Part shown: positions 1 to 12,110 of the stretch, piece by piece
How positions within the stretch are numbered: position 1 is the first letter of the stretch
Layout of the letters: each line of letters opens with the position of its first letter
Assembly (NCBI RefSeq): GCF_011077185.1
Contig: NC_048896.1
Location: 82,045,127 to 82,109,126 of the forward strand
Length of the DNA: 64,000 nucleotides
Source of the DNA: Oxyura jamaicensis
Lineage: Eukaryota > Chordata > Aves > Anseriformes > Anatidae
Direction: 5' to 3'
The notes under the pieces: model-generated
What the model saw: the letters and a program-made list of their open reading frames with translations, nothing else
Told to the model about the DNA's origin: nothing
The model's database searches: none
Program-made: the position numbers and the translations under genes

Positions 1-749
1 AGTTAAAGGACCACTATCTGTTTCTGAGACTGGCTTAGCAGATGCTGTTGGACAAGGTATTTCCTTTCTTTTATACACCTCAGACACTTTATCTTTTTGC
101 TGGGACTATCAATGCTGTCTTCTGCTCTTAGCATGCTTTAAGAGCAGCTCCTAAGAAGTGCTATTAAAAAGAAGGCTATTATTACTTCCTAGAGGAGGTA
201 CAGACTTTGAAGCTTAAGTTCAAAGCCTCTGCACTGAGGTGAAAAAACACTTTCTAGGCATTGCTTTCCCTCTTCTGAAAAGGCAGTTCTAACAGTGGGA
301 TAGAAAATACTGAAGAGGGTGAGGCAGGTATTTCCTTGACCAGCGATATGTACTTAAATCATTTAAGTAGAATTCAACTTATCTTCTAATTAAGTGGTTT
401 AATGGACAAGTAGCAGAGTATTACAATTAAGCATTAAAAACTGTTACAAGCTTGTAATTCAACCATTTGGTACTTGAGGTAAGCATATCATAAATATTTT
501 CAACAAGCAGTGGTAAAAACAAGTTATCAAGCAAGTTCTCAAAAACCAGAAAAATAGTGGAAGAGAAATAGGGAGTAATTTATCAGAAACTCTAAAGGAG
601 GAAGTGTGGACCTGTTCTTATGCTGAGACTATTTTCCTTAATTGCTTCCACTAACATGCTGTAGCTATAGTTCTATAGTTGGGTTGAGTCAGGACATTCC
701 CATCTTTACCTGCTCAAACATCCTGTTAAATTCTCATGACTCATGTGCT

Positions 750-750
<1 letters not shown>

Positions 751-793
<43 letters not shown>
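751..793. repeat. Poly(T), 43 bp
   Basis: Uninterrupted T run. No retrocopy or element body is recognised beside it. Confidence 0.95.
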
Positions 794-1297
794 CATGTAC
801 CAAATTAGTCGAGATTGTCTAGTTTGAAGAAAACAGGATGTTCGACTTCTGTTGGACAGATTTTGCAAAAAATTTCAGCTCCCTAAAATAAAACACAGTA
901 AATCATTATTAGTTAGAACAGGAATCTGTGAGTGACATTAGTTCCATTTATCAGCAAGATCTCTCTTGAACAGATTGTTCCCCTTTCCTCTACTACTATC
1001 TACATGAGAACAAATTATATTATTATAATATTTTGTTCTAATGTTTGTTAATGTTTCCTTAACTTGATACTGATGACTTTCATTTCAGAACAATGTAAGG
1101 AAAGAATGACTTTCCCTGATGTATTAGATGTGGGACTTATATTAACGGTCAGGGTTTCAGCAGCAAAGAGAACAGTGAAAGTTTTTAAGGTGGACACAAA
1201 TAGCTATATTTTAGTACACAACTGAAAACTGTGCTTTAAAAATCACAGTGTGTTCCTCGACACAAGTACCATATGTTAGCTTTTGTTCTCCATATGG

Positions 1298-1326
<29 letters not shown>
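1298..1326. repeat. Poly(A), 29 bp
   Basis: Uninterrupted A run in single-copy AT-rich DNA. Confidence 0.95.
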
Positions 1327-1328
<2 letters not shown>

Positions 1329-1572
1329 AGAAATAATGGTATTTTAAATCACTTTTTGTTTCTTATATGTGTTTTCCTATGTCCACCTGGGCATGGGATG
1401 CCTCAAAATCAGTTTCGCTTTAGTGCTCATAGGGATATTTATCCCTGACCATTTGGAGCAGAGTAAATGTTTTAGTTTATTTCAGATGACAGGTGTACCT
1501 AGGAGCTGATATTCCTACCATGTGAAAATAGTCAGGGAACATTTTAGGTACTGGAAGCTTAGGACTGCAAAA

Positions 1573-1599
1573 TTTATTTATTTATTTATTTATTTTTTT
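1573..1599. repeat. (TTTA)n microsatellite
   Basis: About six TTTA units ending in a short T run. Confidence 0.9.
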
Positions 1600-1877
1600 C
1601 CAAGAGTTGTCGTGTCAGCACTCTGTTGCCTGTTTGACAAATCTCTTGTGTAAGGACATTCTCAAAAGGCTGGTTAAGCTAGTTTACAGCTGTGTTGAGG
1701 CACTGGAGAAGGTTTAAGGATTTCTGAGATTAGTTCCAAGTGGACTTGAATGTAAGTCCATCCAATGTTCTTTTTTCTGCAGCAGTTTCTAAGTATGTTA
1801 ATGAAAGTTACATATCTTTTAAAATACAAAACAATATTTCAGTAATATATATATACATAGTACCATGATAAATCTGG

Positions 1878-1916
1878 ATTTTTTATTTTTTATTTTATTT
1901 TATTTTATTTTATTTT
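1878..1916. repeat. (TTTTA)n microsatellite
   Basis: Imperfect T-rich start, then about five perfect TTTTA units. Confidence 0.9.
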
Positions 1917-3987
1917 AGAACAGGTAAAATGGAGAAAATAAACAGCACATCCATACCAAAAGTTTAAATTATCAATAAGGGCTCATAACAAACTGCATCA
2001 CAAAGCACTACTTACTTTGTTCATTGACTTCAAACGTTTGACTTTATAGATAAAAATGATCTATTTTTGATCATATTGATCTATATGATTACTAATGATA
2101 TATTAAGTAAAGTTGAAAGCTCATCAGGAAGGATTTATTTTTTCTCCTTGCAGTAAGAATGGGCATAAAAACACCACAAAATTTGCCCTTTGTATCTGCC
2201 ATTCTTGACTGATTATTTCTTGACCTTCTTCCCAATGTTTCTCCACCTTAGCTGTTACCTTTTATCCCTATATTTAGCCTAAATCCTCTTTCTGTGAATT
2301 AAGCTATCTTGTCTTCTACACAGTGAATAAGGCAAAACAATTTTTCACCAGTGCTCACCATGCAGAATCCCTCTTTAGTCAGTTACAGCCTGATTTTGAG
2401 AGTGACTATCTGCACTGGTGAATAGACTTCAAATCTGTCCCTTAGTCACGGGGTGAGGCAACTATTGATTGAAAACGTAAATGAGAGTGAAGGAAAGTAA
2501 TAGAAAAAGAATGTTTGTTGACATAACTGTGTACTATAAGGAAAGAAGAACTTGCAAAAACTTTCATTCCTTGCACTGATCGTGAGACAGAATGACAGAA
2601 ATGAGACAGAGATGACAGAAATAGCTTTATCAAAGATGTGTTATGTAGGCTGGTCTACACTGTCCCATTTCATTGCAAGAAATAGTTGATATCTCAGGCA
2701 GTGTTTTAACAGGGAACAATGTTCTGAGTTTCATTCTTTTTATGGGACTAATTGATATTATTGGTAGTCCTTCAGCTCATCAAAATAAATTCTGGATCAG
2801 AACTCAATGTATAGATATGGGACTGAAAAATTTAACACATTATTATTGTAACAGATTATAAAAAACTGGGAATAATTACATTTTTTATTAGGAATTCACA
2901 TGTAAAATTTAAATCCTCAGAATCTTCAATGGGTGTTTAGGCCTGGGAAGACACACATGTTCCCTGTGGGACAACCATATAAACACCAAAGTCCTGACCA
3001 CACCTGGCTGGGGTCCCACTTTTGTTAAAGAGATTGTGCATTGAGGTACCCTTCTGTATCACCTGCCACAGTGAGAAATATAATGGTGGTAGTGGTTACC
3101 ATGCCCACATGGGAAGTGAGAAGCCTTCAGTCACCTTCTGGCACCTTCTGTGAAATGGATTTTTTTTGGGGTGGATATGTCAGTCTCATAAAGCCTGCAG
3201 GGCTTTACAGCACCAGCTAATCGATTTGGGGGAACCATCCCCCTTTATACATGGAAAGCACTTTGTATTTCTTGATGTACTCCAGGAGGTGAAACATTTT
3301 GCAGGGTTTTTGGTTCAGCAGGGGTAGCTCAATATGGGCCATTCATCCTGGCAAGGTCTTATCCTACCTAGGTTCAAGCAGCAAAATTGGTTGCTCCAGT
3401 CACTGTGTACCCTACCAGTTTGTACACAAAAGAAAGAAGAACTGCACAGAGATATTTAACCAGGCAATGGAGAGTTGTAAAGGAGTAGGATGGACAACTG
3501 AGGCATGCCATGTCTTAAATGCTCTAACTAAATATTTCTGAGCTTCTGTCTGGATTTTTAGCAATCTGAGTTATTCACCTTGCAAATTTAGTCTGAGATC
3601 TCCTACATTTATTCTGTTCCAGAGCAGAAAAACTAGCGAGGTTGTTTTGTCATGCATCAGCCAGTTCTGTCACACTATTAACTTCCCTGATTTGAGGGGA
3701 ATTACTTCAGGTTAGGATTGGAATAGCACTGCAGTGAGTGAGGCCTAGAGAGGGGGCTGCAGACTGAAAGAAGCAGACTACTACTTTTGATTTTTTAGGC
3801 ATTGTATTTATGACAGTGAGCTGCATATGAACTACATATAGAATCACACTAAGTTTACACTTTTTTCCTTGTTAAATCTTAAGAGAATCGTGGGCTGCAG
3901 AAACACAGCAGGGAGTCTCAGATTCTTATAACTTTATTAACTATATCTTTAGAAAATATAGAAAATATGCCCATTTTAAGATTTTTT

Positions 3988-4020
3988 TATTATTGTTATT
4001 ATTATTATTACTATTATTAT
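3988..4020. repeat. (ATT)n microsatellite
   Basis: Imperfect ATT/GTT/CTATT trinucleotide tract. Confidence 0.85.
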
Positions 4021-4802
4021 AATCTTAAATGATAACTAAAGAGGTAATAAAAAAAGAGGTGTTTTGTACATGGACAAAACATTCTTCTATCTAGGTGCAG
4101 CTTGGTCACCTAATCTCATAGAAATGTGACCTCTGTTTATATTATCACATGCTCTCTAGACATTCATAGACACATATAGAGAAATATTCTATTTACTAGC
4201 TTATTACATTAGCAAGTCTTTTTATTTATCATGATATCAATGTGTTTAGTCCTCCAAACAATTCCTTAAAAACATTTCCTCTAAAAAATTCCTTAAACAT
4301 TTTTTTCTTTTTCCCCTGCTCATTCTGCTCTTAAATATTGACCTTTTGTGTTTGACACAGAGAGGTCTGCACACTAGCTATACCAAGAAACTTGTCAGGC
4401 TGATACATACAGAGTGGATGTGGACTGAAAAGCTTACCGACATGTTTTGCATTTAGCTGCATATTTTTTTTTTTACTATTCTAAAGTGTTTTCATGGCTT
4501 CTCATACAACATTGAAGAGAACAACTGAGAAGAAGTGAATGTTTTCCTTAGAATGGTCACTTTAAAATAGTTTCATTATTGTTACATATATGTGAAGTAG
4601 ATATCCCACAGCACTAGCTCATACACCCATTTCATAGGTATATTTAATTGAATCTTGACCTCTGGGAAAAGGAGACTTTGGTGTAAAAGACTAGCTAATA
4701 ATCACAGAACTTCAAGTAGCTGAAATATCTGTAAAATTCATAAATAATCATTTAATAGTGCAATGGACAATTAACCGAGTAGTGGTTTCCCTTGAACAAA
4801 GG

Positions 4803-4875
4803 GTATACCAAAAGTATACCAAAAGTCCCAAACCAAAAATGCTTTGCTTGGGTAATAAGTCTTGGTAATAAGTGC
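4803..4875. repeat. Two adjacent short tandem duplications
   Basis: An 11-bp unit GTATACCAAAA is repeated perfectly (4,803-4,813, 4,814-4,824). About 24 bp further on, TTGG(G)TAATAAGT is present twice (4,848-4,873). Both look like replication-slippage duplications. Confidence 0.85.
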
Positions 4876-5034
4876 TGTGAGTAATTGAACTGTGTAGGAC
4901 TGTCTTGGCTTACAACAACTGAGATTTTGATGAAAATTTTGGATGTCAGTATTCAAAAATAGTAGAATACACTCATAAACTGCTGCAGAAATAATATTCC
5001 TTCTTTTGTACAAAGACTATACTTACTAAACAAT

Positions 5035-5035
<1 letters not shown>

Positions 5036-5068
<33 letters not shown>
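5036..5068. repeat. Poly(T), 33 bp
   Basis: Uninterrupted T run. A second shorter T run lies at about 5,118-5,130. Confidence 0.95.
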
Positions 5069-5076
<8 letters not shown>

Positions 5077-5894
5077 AAACTTAAAGGTCAACTGGCACAT
5101 GCCATTGATTTATTTTATTTTTTTTTTTTTCAGATACTGTAGTTAAACACTTCCACAAACAAGTTTATTACAGGTGATTCATTGAATGCTTGCAGCAGCA
5201 CTGCACAGTTTAATTTTGAATGCAGTCAATAGGCCTCAGTGCTTCCAAAACAATGCACAGTTAAAATAACTTTGATACATTCAGAGTGGGACTCATGGTC
5301 ACTGACATTTTCAATCAATAATATTTCTGAGAAACATCAAACAACATGTTAAAAATCAGCTACAAATTCATTGTTCTTGTGGTACAAAGGTAACTACTTC
5401 TGAAATAATAATATTAAAAAAAGCTACGTGAAAACATGCGCTCCTCCCTCACCCCCATAACAAAAAGAGTTTTTACAGTAATGTGTATTTCTTGTAGAGG
5501 AAGCAATAATCAGCAGTAAAATGCAGTGAAGGATGGTGGCCAAGGTTTCTTATGGTGACAGCTTGAAAACACTCTGCCCCTTTCCTTCCTGGTTTTCTTC
5601 AGTTACAGAGGATTTCTTTCCCTAGAAACCACAGTTACTCAAGAGTCAATCAAATAAGTATTATTTTTTTTTTAATGTTCCCTGGGAAATAATATACTGA
5701 TATGAGTATTTTATCTTTTGCTTAAAGGTAGTTGATATAATATGGGTTCTTTAGCTTCTACTTTGATCTTCTACTGCAAGGCTGTCTTTTTTCAGTAAAT
5801 ATCTTTAAATGGGAAGGATGAGCAACTTCTGAATATACCAATGAAAACATTTAGGGATTTTTTGAAGTTGAATCTAACTTCAAAGTTGACACTG

Positions 5895-5957
5895 ATTCAA
5901 ATAGGATGTTGGACCAGAGCTTTCTTCCAACCTAAATTATATTATGTTTCTGAATTA
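5895..5957 (+). mobile_element. Possible CR1 3' tail, very diverged
   Basis: GGATGTTGGACCAGAG followed by CTTCCAACCTAAATTATATTATG and TTTCTGAATT resembles a CR1 3' terminus with decayed octamers. Only about 60 bp can be aligned by eye, so the call is tentative. Confidence 0.5.
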
Positions 5958-6105
5958 CGCTCTTCAGTTGAAGGTCTCAAAAACTCCAAAACAAAGGTGA
6001 TATAAAAGAGAAACCAATAGTCCAACGCTTAAAAGTTAATCCAATTTCTCCAGCTATTCTTTAAAATATGGTATCTGCATCCTTATTTGCTGTCATGTAA
6101 TGTAC

Positions 6106-6124
6106 ATATATATATATATATATA
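6106..6124. repeat. (TA)n microsatellite
   Basis: About nine AT dinucleotides. Confidence 0.9.
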
Positions 6125-6369
6125 AAGACAGACCCAAATCTGCCTCTTTCACAATGGAGGTAAGGGAATTTGGTTTAAATTTAATAAACTATTGGAAAAC
6201 TCCAGTTCTCCAGTTTTGCTTTAATACTATGGACTGTCCTTGCCTTATAAATTTTTATATAGGAAATACCAACAGTTTTGACTGTTTGTGAATCCCATGG
6301 GGAACACTACTGAGGACTTTCTTCCAGATCTCATCACCTACTGTGGGTTTTGTGACTTCATATAAAATG

Positions 6370-6396
6370 TTTTTTTTTTTTTTTTTTTTTTTTTTT
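6370..6396. repeat. Poly(T), 27 bp
   Basis: Uninterrupted T run. Confidence 0.95.
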
Positions 6397-6833
6397 GTCA
6401 TAAATTGACAGCTCTTGTTCCATCCTCATCCCATGAGGCTCTTCTAAAGAAAAATGAAATGTAACAATCAAATTGCACGATAGGAAATGGCAGGTTGATT
6501 TTTAGCATTTAAAAGATGGCTGCTATTATTATTAGACAATTTGATGTAGTGGAAAAAATGTAATTCTCTATTCTACAAATACTTTAGTGTGGTTTAAGTA
6601 ACTGAATTGCATGTTACTTATATTTTACTCATTGGGAATTTTATTCCTACTTCCAGGAAGATAGCAAATATCTTATGTGAGGATATTTTTATAGCTCTTT
6701 TTTTTATAACTTTCCAAATTTTCACACTATGCTGCCATTGAGGCAAATATATTGGGAAATGCTGTTTTAGATTAAATGGTATATAACTAGGTATATTAAA
6801 TTTTAGATTAAATGTCATATTCTTACTGTCCTT

Positions 6834-6838
6834 CAAAT
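6834..6838 (+). repeat. Target-site duplication, left (CAAAT)
   Basis: A 5-bp direct repeat abuts the TG start of the solo LTR and matches 7,384-7,388 exactly. Confidence 0.8.
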
Positions 6839-7383
6839 TGTACTGGTTTTGGCTGAGATAGAGTTAATTTTCTTCCTAGTAGCTGGTATGGTGCTGTTTT
6901 GGATTTAGGATGAGAATAATGCTGATTACACACTGGTATTTTAGTTGTTGCTGAGCAGTGCTTGCACTTAGTCAAGGACTTTTCAGCTTTTCATGCTGCC
7001 TTGCCAGTGAGGAGGCCAGGGGTATACAAAGAGCTGGGATGGGACAGAACTGGGACAGCTGACCCAAACTGGTCAAAGGGATGTCCCATGCTGTATGATG
7101 TCATGCTGAACAAAAAGCTTGGGCAAACAGACTGAGAGGGCTGCTGCTGCTTGGGAAGTGGCTGTGGGAGGTGTGCAACTGTGTTATGCATCATTTACTT
7201 CGTTTATTCTTTTATTTATTATTAATATTATCAAGCCTTTCTTTTCTGTTCTACAAAACTGTCCTTATATCTACCCAGGAGTTTTCACATTTTTGTTCAG
7301 ATTGTCTCCCCTGCTCCATGGTAAGGGGTGACCTAGTGAATGGCTGTGTGGTGCTTAGCTGCCTGTCAGGTCAAACCACCATA
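6839..7383 (+). mobile_element. Solo LTR, avian ERV (ERVL-like), older copy
   Basis: This 545-bp sequence starts with TG and aligns by eye along its whole length with the LTR at 38,761. Shared landmarks include GAGTTAATTTTC near the 5' end, AAGGACTTTTCAGC, GGACAGCTGACCCAAACTGG, and a TGGCTGTGTGGTG block near the 3' end. It is flanked by a perfect 5-bp direct repeat CAAAT (6,834-6,838 and 7,384-7,388). A 5-bp duplication fits the ERVL class. The terminal CA has become TA. The CRE-like site is mutated (TGATGTCA), and the TATA box and AATAAA of the sibling copy are not preserved. No internal viral genes flank it, so it is a recombined solo LTR. The ERVL class is inferred from the 5-bp duplication and resemblance. 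Confidence 0.85.
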
Positions 7384-7388
7384 CAAAT
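7384..7388 (+). repeat. Target-site duplication, right (CAAAT)
   Basis: This is the second copy of the 5-bp duplication, directly after the LTR end at 7,383. Confidence 0.8.
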
Positions 7389-7465
7389 GAATGTGCTTGT
7401 GTCACAGTTCATTCAGATCCATTTGTCAGAATCTAACATTTTTGCAATTTTTTGTACCCTGAACT

Positions 7466-7682
7466 GAAAAGAAAAGAAAAGAGAAAAGGAAAGGAAAGGA
7501 AAGGAAAGGAAAGGAAAGGAAAGGAAAGGAAAGGAAAGGAAAGGAAAAGAAAAGAAAAAAAAAAAAGAAAAGAAAAGGAAAAGAAAAGAAAAGAAAAGAA
7601 AAGAAAAGAAAAGAAAAGAAAAGANNNNNNNNNNAAGAAAAGAAAAGAAAAGAAAAGAAAAGAAAAGAAAAGAAAAGAAAAA
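7466..7682. repeat. Purine microsatellite GGAAA/GAAAA with 10-N gap
   Basis: An all-purine plus strand begins 78 bp after the solo LTR duplication. It starts as GAAAA, shifts to a block of perfect GGAAA units (about 7,488-7,545), then returns to GAAAA. Ten Ns at 7,625-7,634 mark unresolved sequence. The long lysine-rich or phenylalanine-rich frames across it are artefacts of the repeat. Confidence 0.95.
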
Positions 7683-7689
7683 CGTTCAA

Positions 7690-8493
7690 GTTTCAGAACT
7701 TTAAAATGTTTCCTTGGCATATTCTGCAGATTACCGAATAAAGAATTTCAGGGGTAAATTACTTAACTTCTTGATTTTTAAATTCTATTTTATTTTTCCA
7801 AATTTCATATAAAACACCCCTTCAGTTTTGAGTACTTACTGACAATAAACAACATAGGAACTCAAATGCCAATGATTTGAGGAACTGACCTGGTACCAGC
7901 TATGGGATAAGACCCAGCCAGAAAGAAGTTATGGGCTCTTCAGCACTCACAACAGCCTCCTAAATGGCTTCCCTAAAAAGATTAGACTGAATCTATTTAA
8001 AATCTGGCATGAGTTTTATGTGATGTATGAGTCAGTCCAAGCCATCCACAGCAGTGATGGATGCCACCTCCACTTCACTGAAGTCAATAAAGAAAACAAA
8101 TCAGAAAGAAAGAACCACCTGTTTTTGTTTGCTGTGCCTCTCTTTCCTCATAAATTAGATTAATTAACTTGTAATAAAATGAATTAACCACTATGGACAT
8201 CACTTTTCCTGCAATTGGTATATGATTTTTTTTTTTTTTACTCTCATTTTATTTAATTATTTTCATAAAAATACATAGGATTACACTTGAATGCAATTTC
8301 CATGAAAATATATCAGGGTTACCCTCACTAGTGTGAAGTACAGAGAACCCAATGGTGAGCAATGGGTACTGCTGACGTGTGGCTGATCCTCCAATTTCTC
8401 TACTGTTCTGGTTCTGCCTTAATGTGACACTTTGGGAGTAAAATAAACTGCACCAGAGTAACGCGGTCAGTCAGTTCTCAGTCTTCTATTTCA

Positions 8494-8526
<33 letters not shown>

Positions 8527-10480
8527 CAACAAATGCCCAAAGAGCTGACATATATATAGGGAACAACCTTTTAGACATTTTTAATCCAGGAGAGGATTTT
8601 GGATCACTGCATAACTAAAATAATGAAGGATGACTGAAGATTCATTTTCCAAATCAATCATTTTCCTTTATAGGTTAAAAAAGACAATTTCTTGTCTCTC
8701 TGATAAATGGCCAAATATTGCCCAGACTTATAACATTTCCCATTGTTCAATTAATCTTCTTGTATTGAATATATTTACTTTAATCGACAGCAAAAGAGAA
8801 AAAGGAAGACCTGGAAACAGAAAAACAGAAAAAGCTACTTTCTGAAGAAAGGGCACAGTCCTGAAAAATGCAACATCTACCAAAAGTAATATGCTGCTAC
8901 ATTTTCATGACATGAAAAGCAGCAATCAAAAGGGCTTATAGCCAAACAGATTTTTCCACATTTCTTCAAATTAATTAAACTCATATTCCATTTGTATGTA
9001 ATCATCCAAATGTAAATTATTAATCTGTAGAAAAATTGTTATAAATTACTACACAACATAACTGAGAGCAGAACCCCCAAAACCTTATGCAATGTATACA
9101 CATACACATTGTCTTTTTGTTTTGGAAATACAGAACACCTTAAGGAAGAAACTGCCTAAGAAAGAGACTCTATTGTCAGCAGACCAGCAGGCTAGTGGTT
9201 TAGATGCCATAGCTTTCTCTCTTTGATTCTACAGCCCATCTGAGAACCCTGGAGAGTAGGTGGCTTGAATTTCTCATTAGTCTGTTGAAGCCAGAACAAC
9301 AGTAAGAGGTATGCCACAGATAGCTGAATATAGTTCTTCATCTCTTCCTGCAAACCACAGGCAGACTGCAGCAGAGCTGAGAACTGCCTTCAGTTCTCCT
9401 AAGTGCTAAGTACATTTCTCAGTGGCAAGACAAATGTCTTGCAAACCTATATATAGACCTATATAAATCTATGTGAGATACTTACCAAATGTATAAATGT
9501 CTAATAAATCATGGAATTTTCAGGTTTATTTGCAGAATTTTGATTACTGTGAAAAAAAAATGCTTCATTATTCAACAGCTGTGGCTGTAAACCCTGCAGT
9601 CATTTTATTCTAATGTGTAGTCCTCTAAGTCCTTAATATGATTCGTGCAATAGAGTAAATTGTTAGACATAAGACAAGAGAGAAATAATGACATTAGTTC
9701 CAATTCCAAGATGATCACAAAGATATTAAAAAAAAATTTTTGACTGTTTGTTTTGTTTTCGATAAGACTAGTAATACAGGTCTCATGAAAGTAGTCCTTG
9801 TTTTAAATGAACAAAGTCCACACTATTTATTTGTTTATTTTTATTCCTGGACAATCAGATACATGCACATATCACTTTCACATTTGACCTACATGATCTC
9901 CAGACATTTTCATCTAATCTCAAAAGCTCATACCTGAGAAGTGCCATGTATATGTTGTCTGTGAACTAAAAGGTTTTCAAAGATAATTTGTTTCCTTGGA
10001 AGGAAAATGACAAATACTATCATGGGTGAACATTGGTAAAAGATGAACAAAAGGCCTGGTATAATAATGCCTATTTTTTTTTTTTTTCATACTCTGAGCC
10101 ACAATCTTAATGTCATATGTTATTCTCTTCTCAGATTTCTGATTTTCCACTGCCATAGCACAATTCAATTATAACATATTTTGCTATATACACTGCAGAA
10201 AATGTTGTGAAGGATGAAGTTTCAAGAATACAGAGAATAAGATTTCCATGAAGGCTCTTAGTAATTTGTGTGGTCTGGAAAGAATAAGTCTGTTTTAAAC
10301 TCTGTAAATCCCTACCAGTTCTGTGACAGGCATGTGTTGTGAGAAAGAACTCTTAAATGGGTAAAACTGAATTTTCCCCTTATCTCTGACCCTCTATTGA
10401 TAACTCAGTTGGGCTACAAGGCTACAATGCATTACCTACTGATGTGGAGGAAGAGAATTCCCTGTACTTCATACTGCAAT
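7690..10480. other. AT-rich non-coding stretch
   Basis: No gene or transposon is recognised here. The region contains a 29-bp poly(A) at 8,497-8,525, shorter T runs near 8,227 and 10,074, and small TA-rich stretches. Confidence 0.7.
8497..8525. repeat. Poly(A), 29 bp
   Basis: Uninterrupted A run with no recognisable retrocopy upstream. Confidence 0.95.
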
Positions 10481-10571
10481 ATCACAGAATCACAGAATCA
10501 CAGAATTTCTAGGTTGGAAGAGACCTCAAGATCATCGAGTCCAACCTCTAACCTAACACTAACAGTCCCCA
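10481..10571 (-). repeat. CR1 3'UTR and terminal octamer repeats
   Basis: This is the short 3'UTR after the ORF2 stop of the intact CR1. It ends in tandem octamers (TTCTGTGA on the element strand). In CR1 elements this tail is thought to be recognised by the element's own reverse transcriptase. Three near-perfect copies are kept here. Confidence 0.85.
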
Positions 10572-12110
10572 CTAAACCATATCCCTAAGCTCTACATCTA
10601 AACGTCTTTTGAAGACTTCCAGGGATGGTGACTCCACCACCTCCCTGGGCAGCCTGTTCCAATGCCTCACAACCCTTTCAGTAAAGAAGCTCTTCCTAAC
10701 ATCTAACCTAAAACTCCCCTGGCGCAACTTTAGCCCATTCCCCCTCGTCCTGTCACCAGGCACGTGGGAGAACAGGCCAACCCCCACCTCTCTACAGCCT
10801 CTTTTAAGGTATCTGTAGAGAGCGATAAGGTCGCCCCTGAGCCTCCTCTTCTCCAGGCTGAATAAGCCCAGCTCCTTCAGCCGCTCCTCGTAGGACTTGT
10901 TCTCCAGGCCCCTCACCAGCTTCGTCGCCCTTCTTTGGACCCGCTCAAGCACCTCGATGTCCTTCTTGTAGCGAGGGGCCCAAAACTGAACACAGTACTC
11001 GAGGTACGGCCTCACCAGAGCCGAGTACAGGGGGACGATCACCTCCCTAGCCCTGCTGGTCACACTATTTCTGATACAAGCCAGGATGCCGTTGGCCTTC
11101 TTGGCCACCTGAGCACACTGCTGGCTCATATTCAGCCGACTGTCCACTATCACTCCCAGGTCCTTCTCCGCCTGGCAGCTCTCCAACCACTCATCTCCCA
11201 GCCTGCAGCTCTGCTTGGGATTATTACGCCCCAGGTGCAGGACCCGGCACTTGGCCTTGTTAAACTTCATGCAGTTGACCCCAGCCCATCGGTGCAGCCT
11301 ATCCAGATCCTCCTGCAGAGCCTTCCTACCCTCGAGCAGATCGACACTCGCACCTAACTTGGTGTCATCTGCAAACTTACTGAGGGTGCACTCAATGCCC
11401 TCGTCCAGATCATTGATGAAGATGTTAAAGAGGACCGGCCCCAGCACCGAGCCCTGGGGGACGCCACTAGTGACTGGCCTCCAACTGGATTTGACTCCAT
11501 TTACCACAACTCTCTGGGCCTGGCTATCCAGCCAGTTTCTAACCCAACGAAGCGTGCGCCAGTCCAAGCCAAGAGCAGCCAGTTTCTTGAGGAGAATGCT
11601 GTGGGAGACGGTGTCAAAAGCCTTGCTGAAGTCAAGGTAGACCACATCCACAGCCTTTCCCTCGTCCACCCAGCGCGACACTTTGTCATAGAAGGAGATC
11701 AGGTTCGTCAAGCAGGACCTGCCTTCCATAAACCCATGCTGACTGGGCCTGATCGCCTGCTTGCCCTTCAAGTGCCGCATGATGACTCCCAAGAGGATCT
11801 GCTCCATGAGCTTCCCTGGTACTGAGGTCAAACTGACAGGCCTGTAGTTCCCCGGGTCAGCCCTCCGGCCCTTCTTGTAGATGGGCGTCACATTCGCTAG
11901 CCGCCAGTCAGCTGGGACCTCCCCCGATAGCCAGGACTGCTGATAAATGATGGATAGTGGCTTGGCCAGCTCCTCTGCCAGTTCTCTCAGTACCCTTGGG
12001 TGGATCCCATCCGGCCCCATCGACTTGTGCACATCCAAGTGCTGTAGCAGGTCACCAACCAGTTCTTCATGGATGGTGAGGGCCACATCCTGCTCCCCAT
12101 CCCCTTCCAC
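10572..12110 (-). CDS. CR1 ORF2 C-terminal part: reverse transcriptase (partial)
   Basis: This 512-codon frame encodes the reverse transcriptase and C-terminal region of CR1 ORF2p, the enzyme that copies element RNA into DNA at a nicked target. Residue numbers are within this frame. The RT entry motif HKSMGPDG lies near 28-35 and NYRPVSLTSVPGK near 88-100. The first catalytic Asp is in YLDFSKAFD (D160). TSGVPQGSVLGP is at 214-225 and the catalytic FADD at 246-249, followed by TKLG. A thumb/C-terminal segment runs to RHWNRLPREVV (482-492), and the frame stops with TAG. The first codon here is GTG and not a true start. The frame stays open upstream to about 12,174, with CR1 similarity to about 12,143. 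A full-length ORF2p also carries an N-terminal apurinic-type endonuclease, absent here, so the copy cannot be autonomous. It is the only long credible coding frame in the window. Confidence 0.9.
   Translation of the reverse strand: MEGDGEQDVALTIHEELVGDLLQHLDVHKSMGPDGIHPRVLRELAEELAKPLSIIYQQSWLSGEVPADWRLANVTPIYKKGRRADPGNYRPVSLTSVPGKLMEQILLGVIMRHLKGKQAIRPSQHGFMEGRSCLTNLISFYDKVSRWVDEGKAVDVVYLDFSKAFDTVSHSILLKKLAALGLDWRTLRWVRNWLDSQAQRVVVNGVKSSWRPVTSGVPQGSVLGPVLFNIFINDLDEGIECTLSKFADDTKLGASVDLLEGRKALQEDLDRLHRWAGVNCMKFNKAKCRVLHLGRNNPKQSCRLGDEWLESCQAEKDLGVIVDSRLNMSQQCAQVAKKANGILACIRNSVTSRAREVIVPLYSALVRPYLEYCVQFWAPRYKKDIEVLERVQRRATKLVRGLENKSYEERLKELGLFSLEKRRLRGDLIALYRYLKRGCREVGVGLFSHVPGDRTRGNGLKLRQGSFRLDVRKSFFTERVVRHWNRLPREVVESPSLEVFKRRLDVELRDMV

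Larger units (their letters stand above)
1..5894. other. AT-rich non-coding stretch
   Basis: No gene is seen here. It holds long homopolymers, small TTTA/TTTTA/ATT microsatellites and a pair of short tandem duplications near 4.8 kb. A patch at about 2,930-3,540 is less AT-rich than its surroundings. It contains an 80-codon plus-strand frame at 3,299-3,541 with no recognisable domain, and I do not call it a gene. Confidence 0.7.

Noticed and set aside
7426..7757. Lys/Glu/Arg-rich and Phe/Leu/Ser-rich frames
   Set aside because: They are translations of a purine microsatellite crossing Ns.
10935..11640. Plus-strand frames of 140 and 141 codons
   Set aside because: They are antisense shadows of the CR1 reverse transcriptase and have no independent domain.
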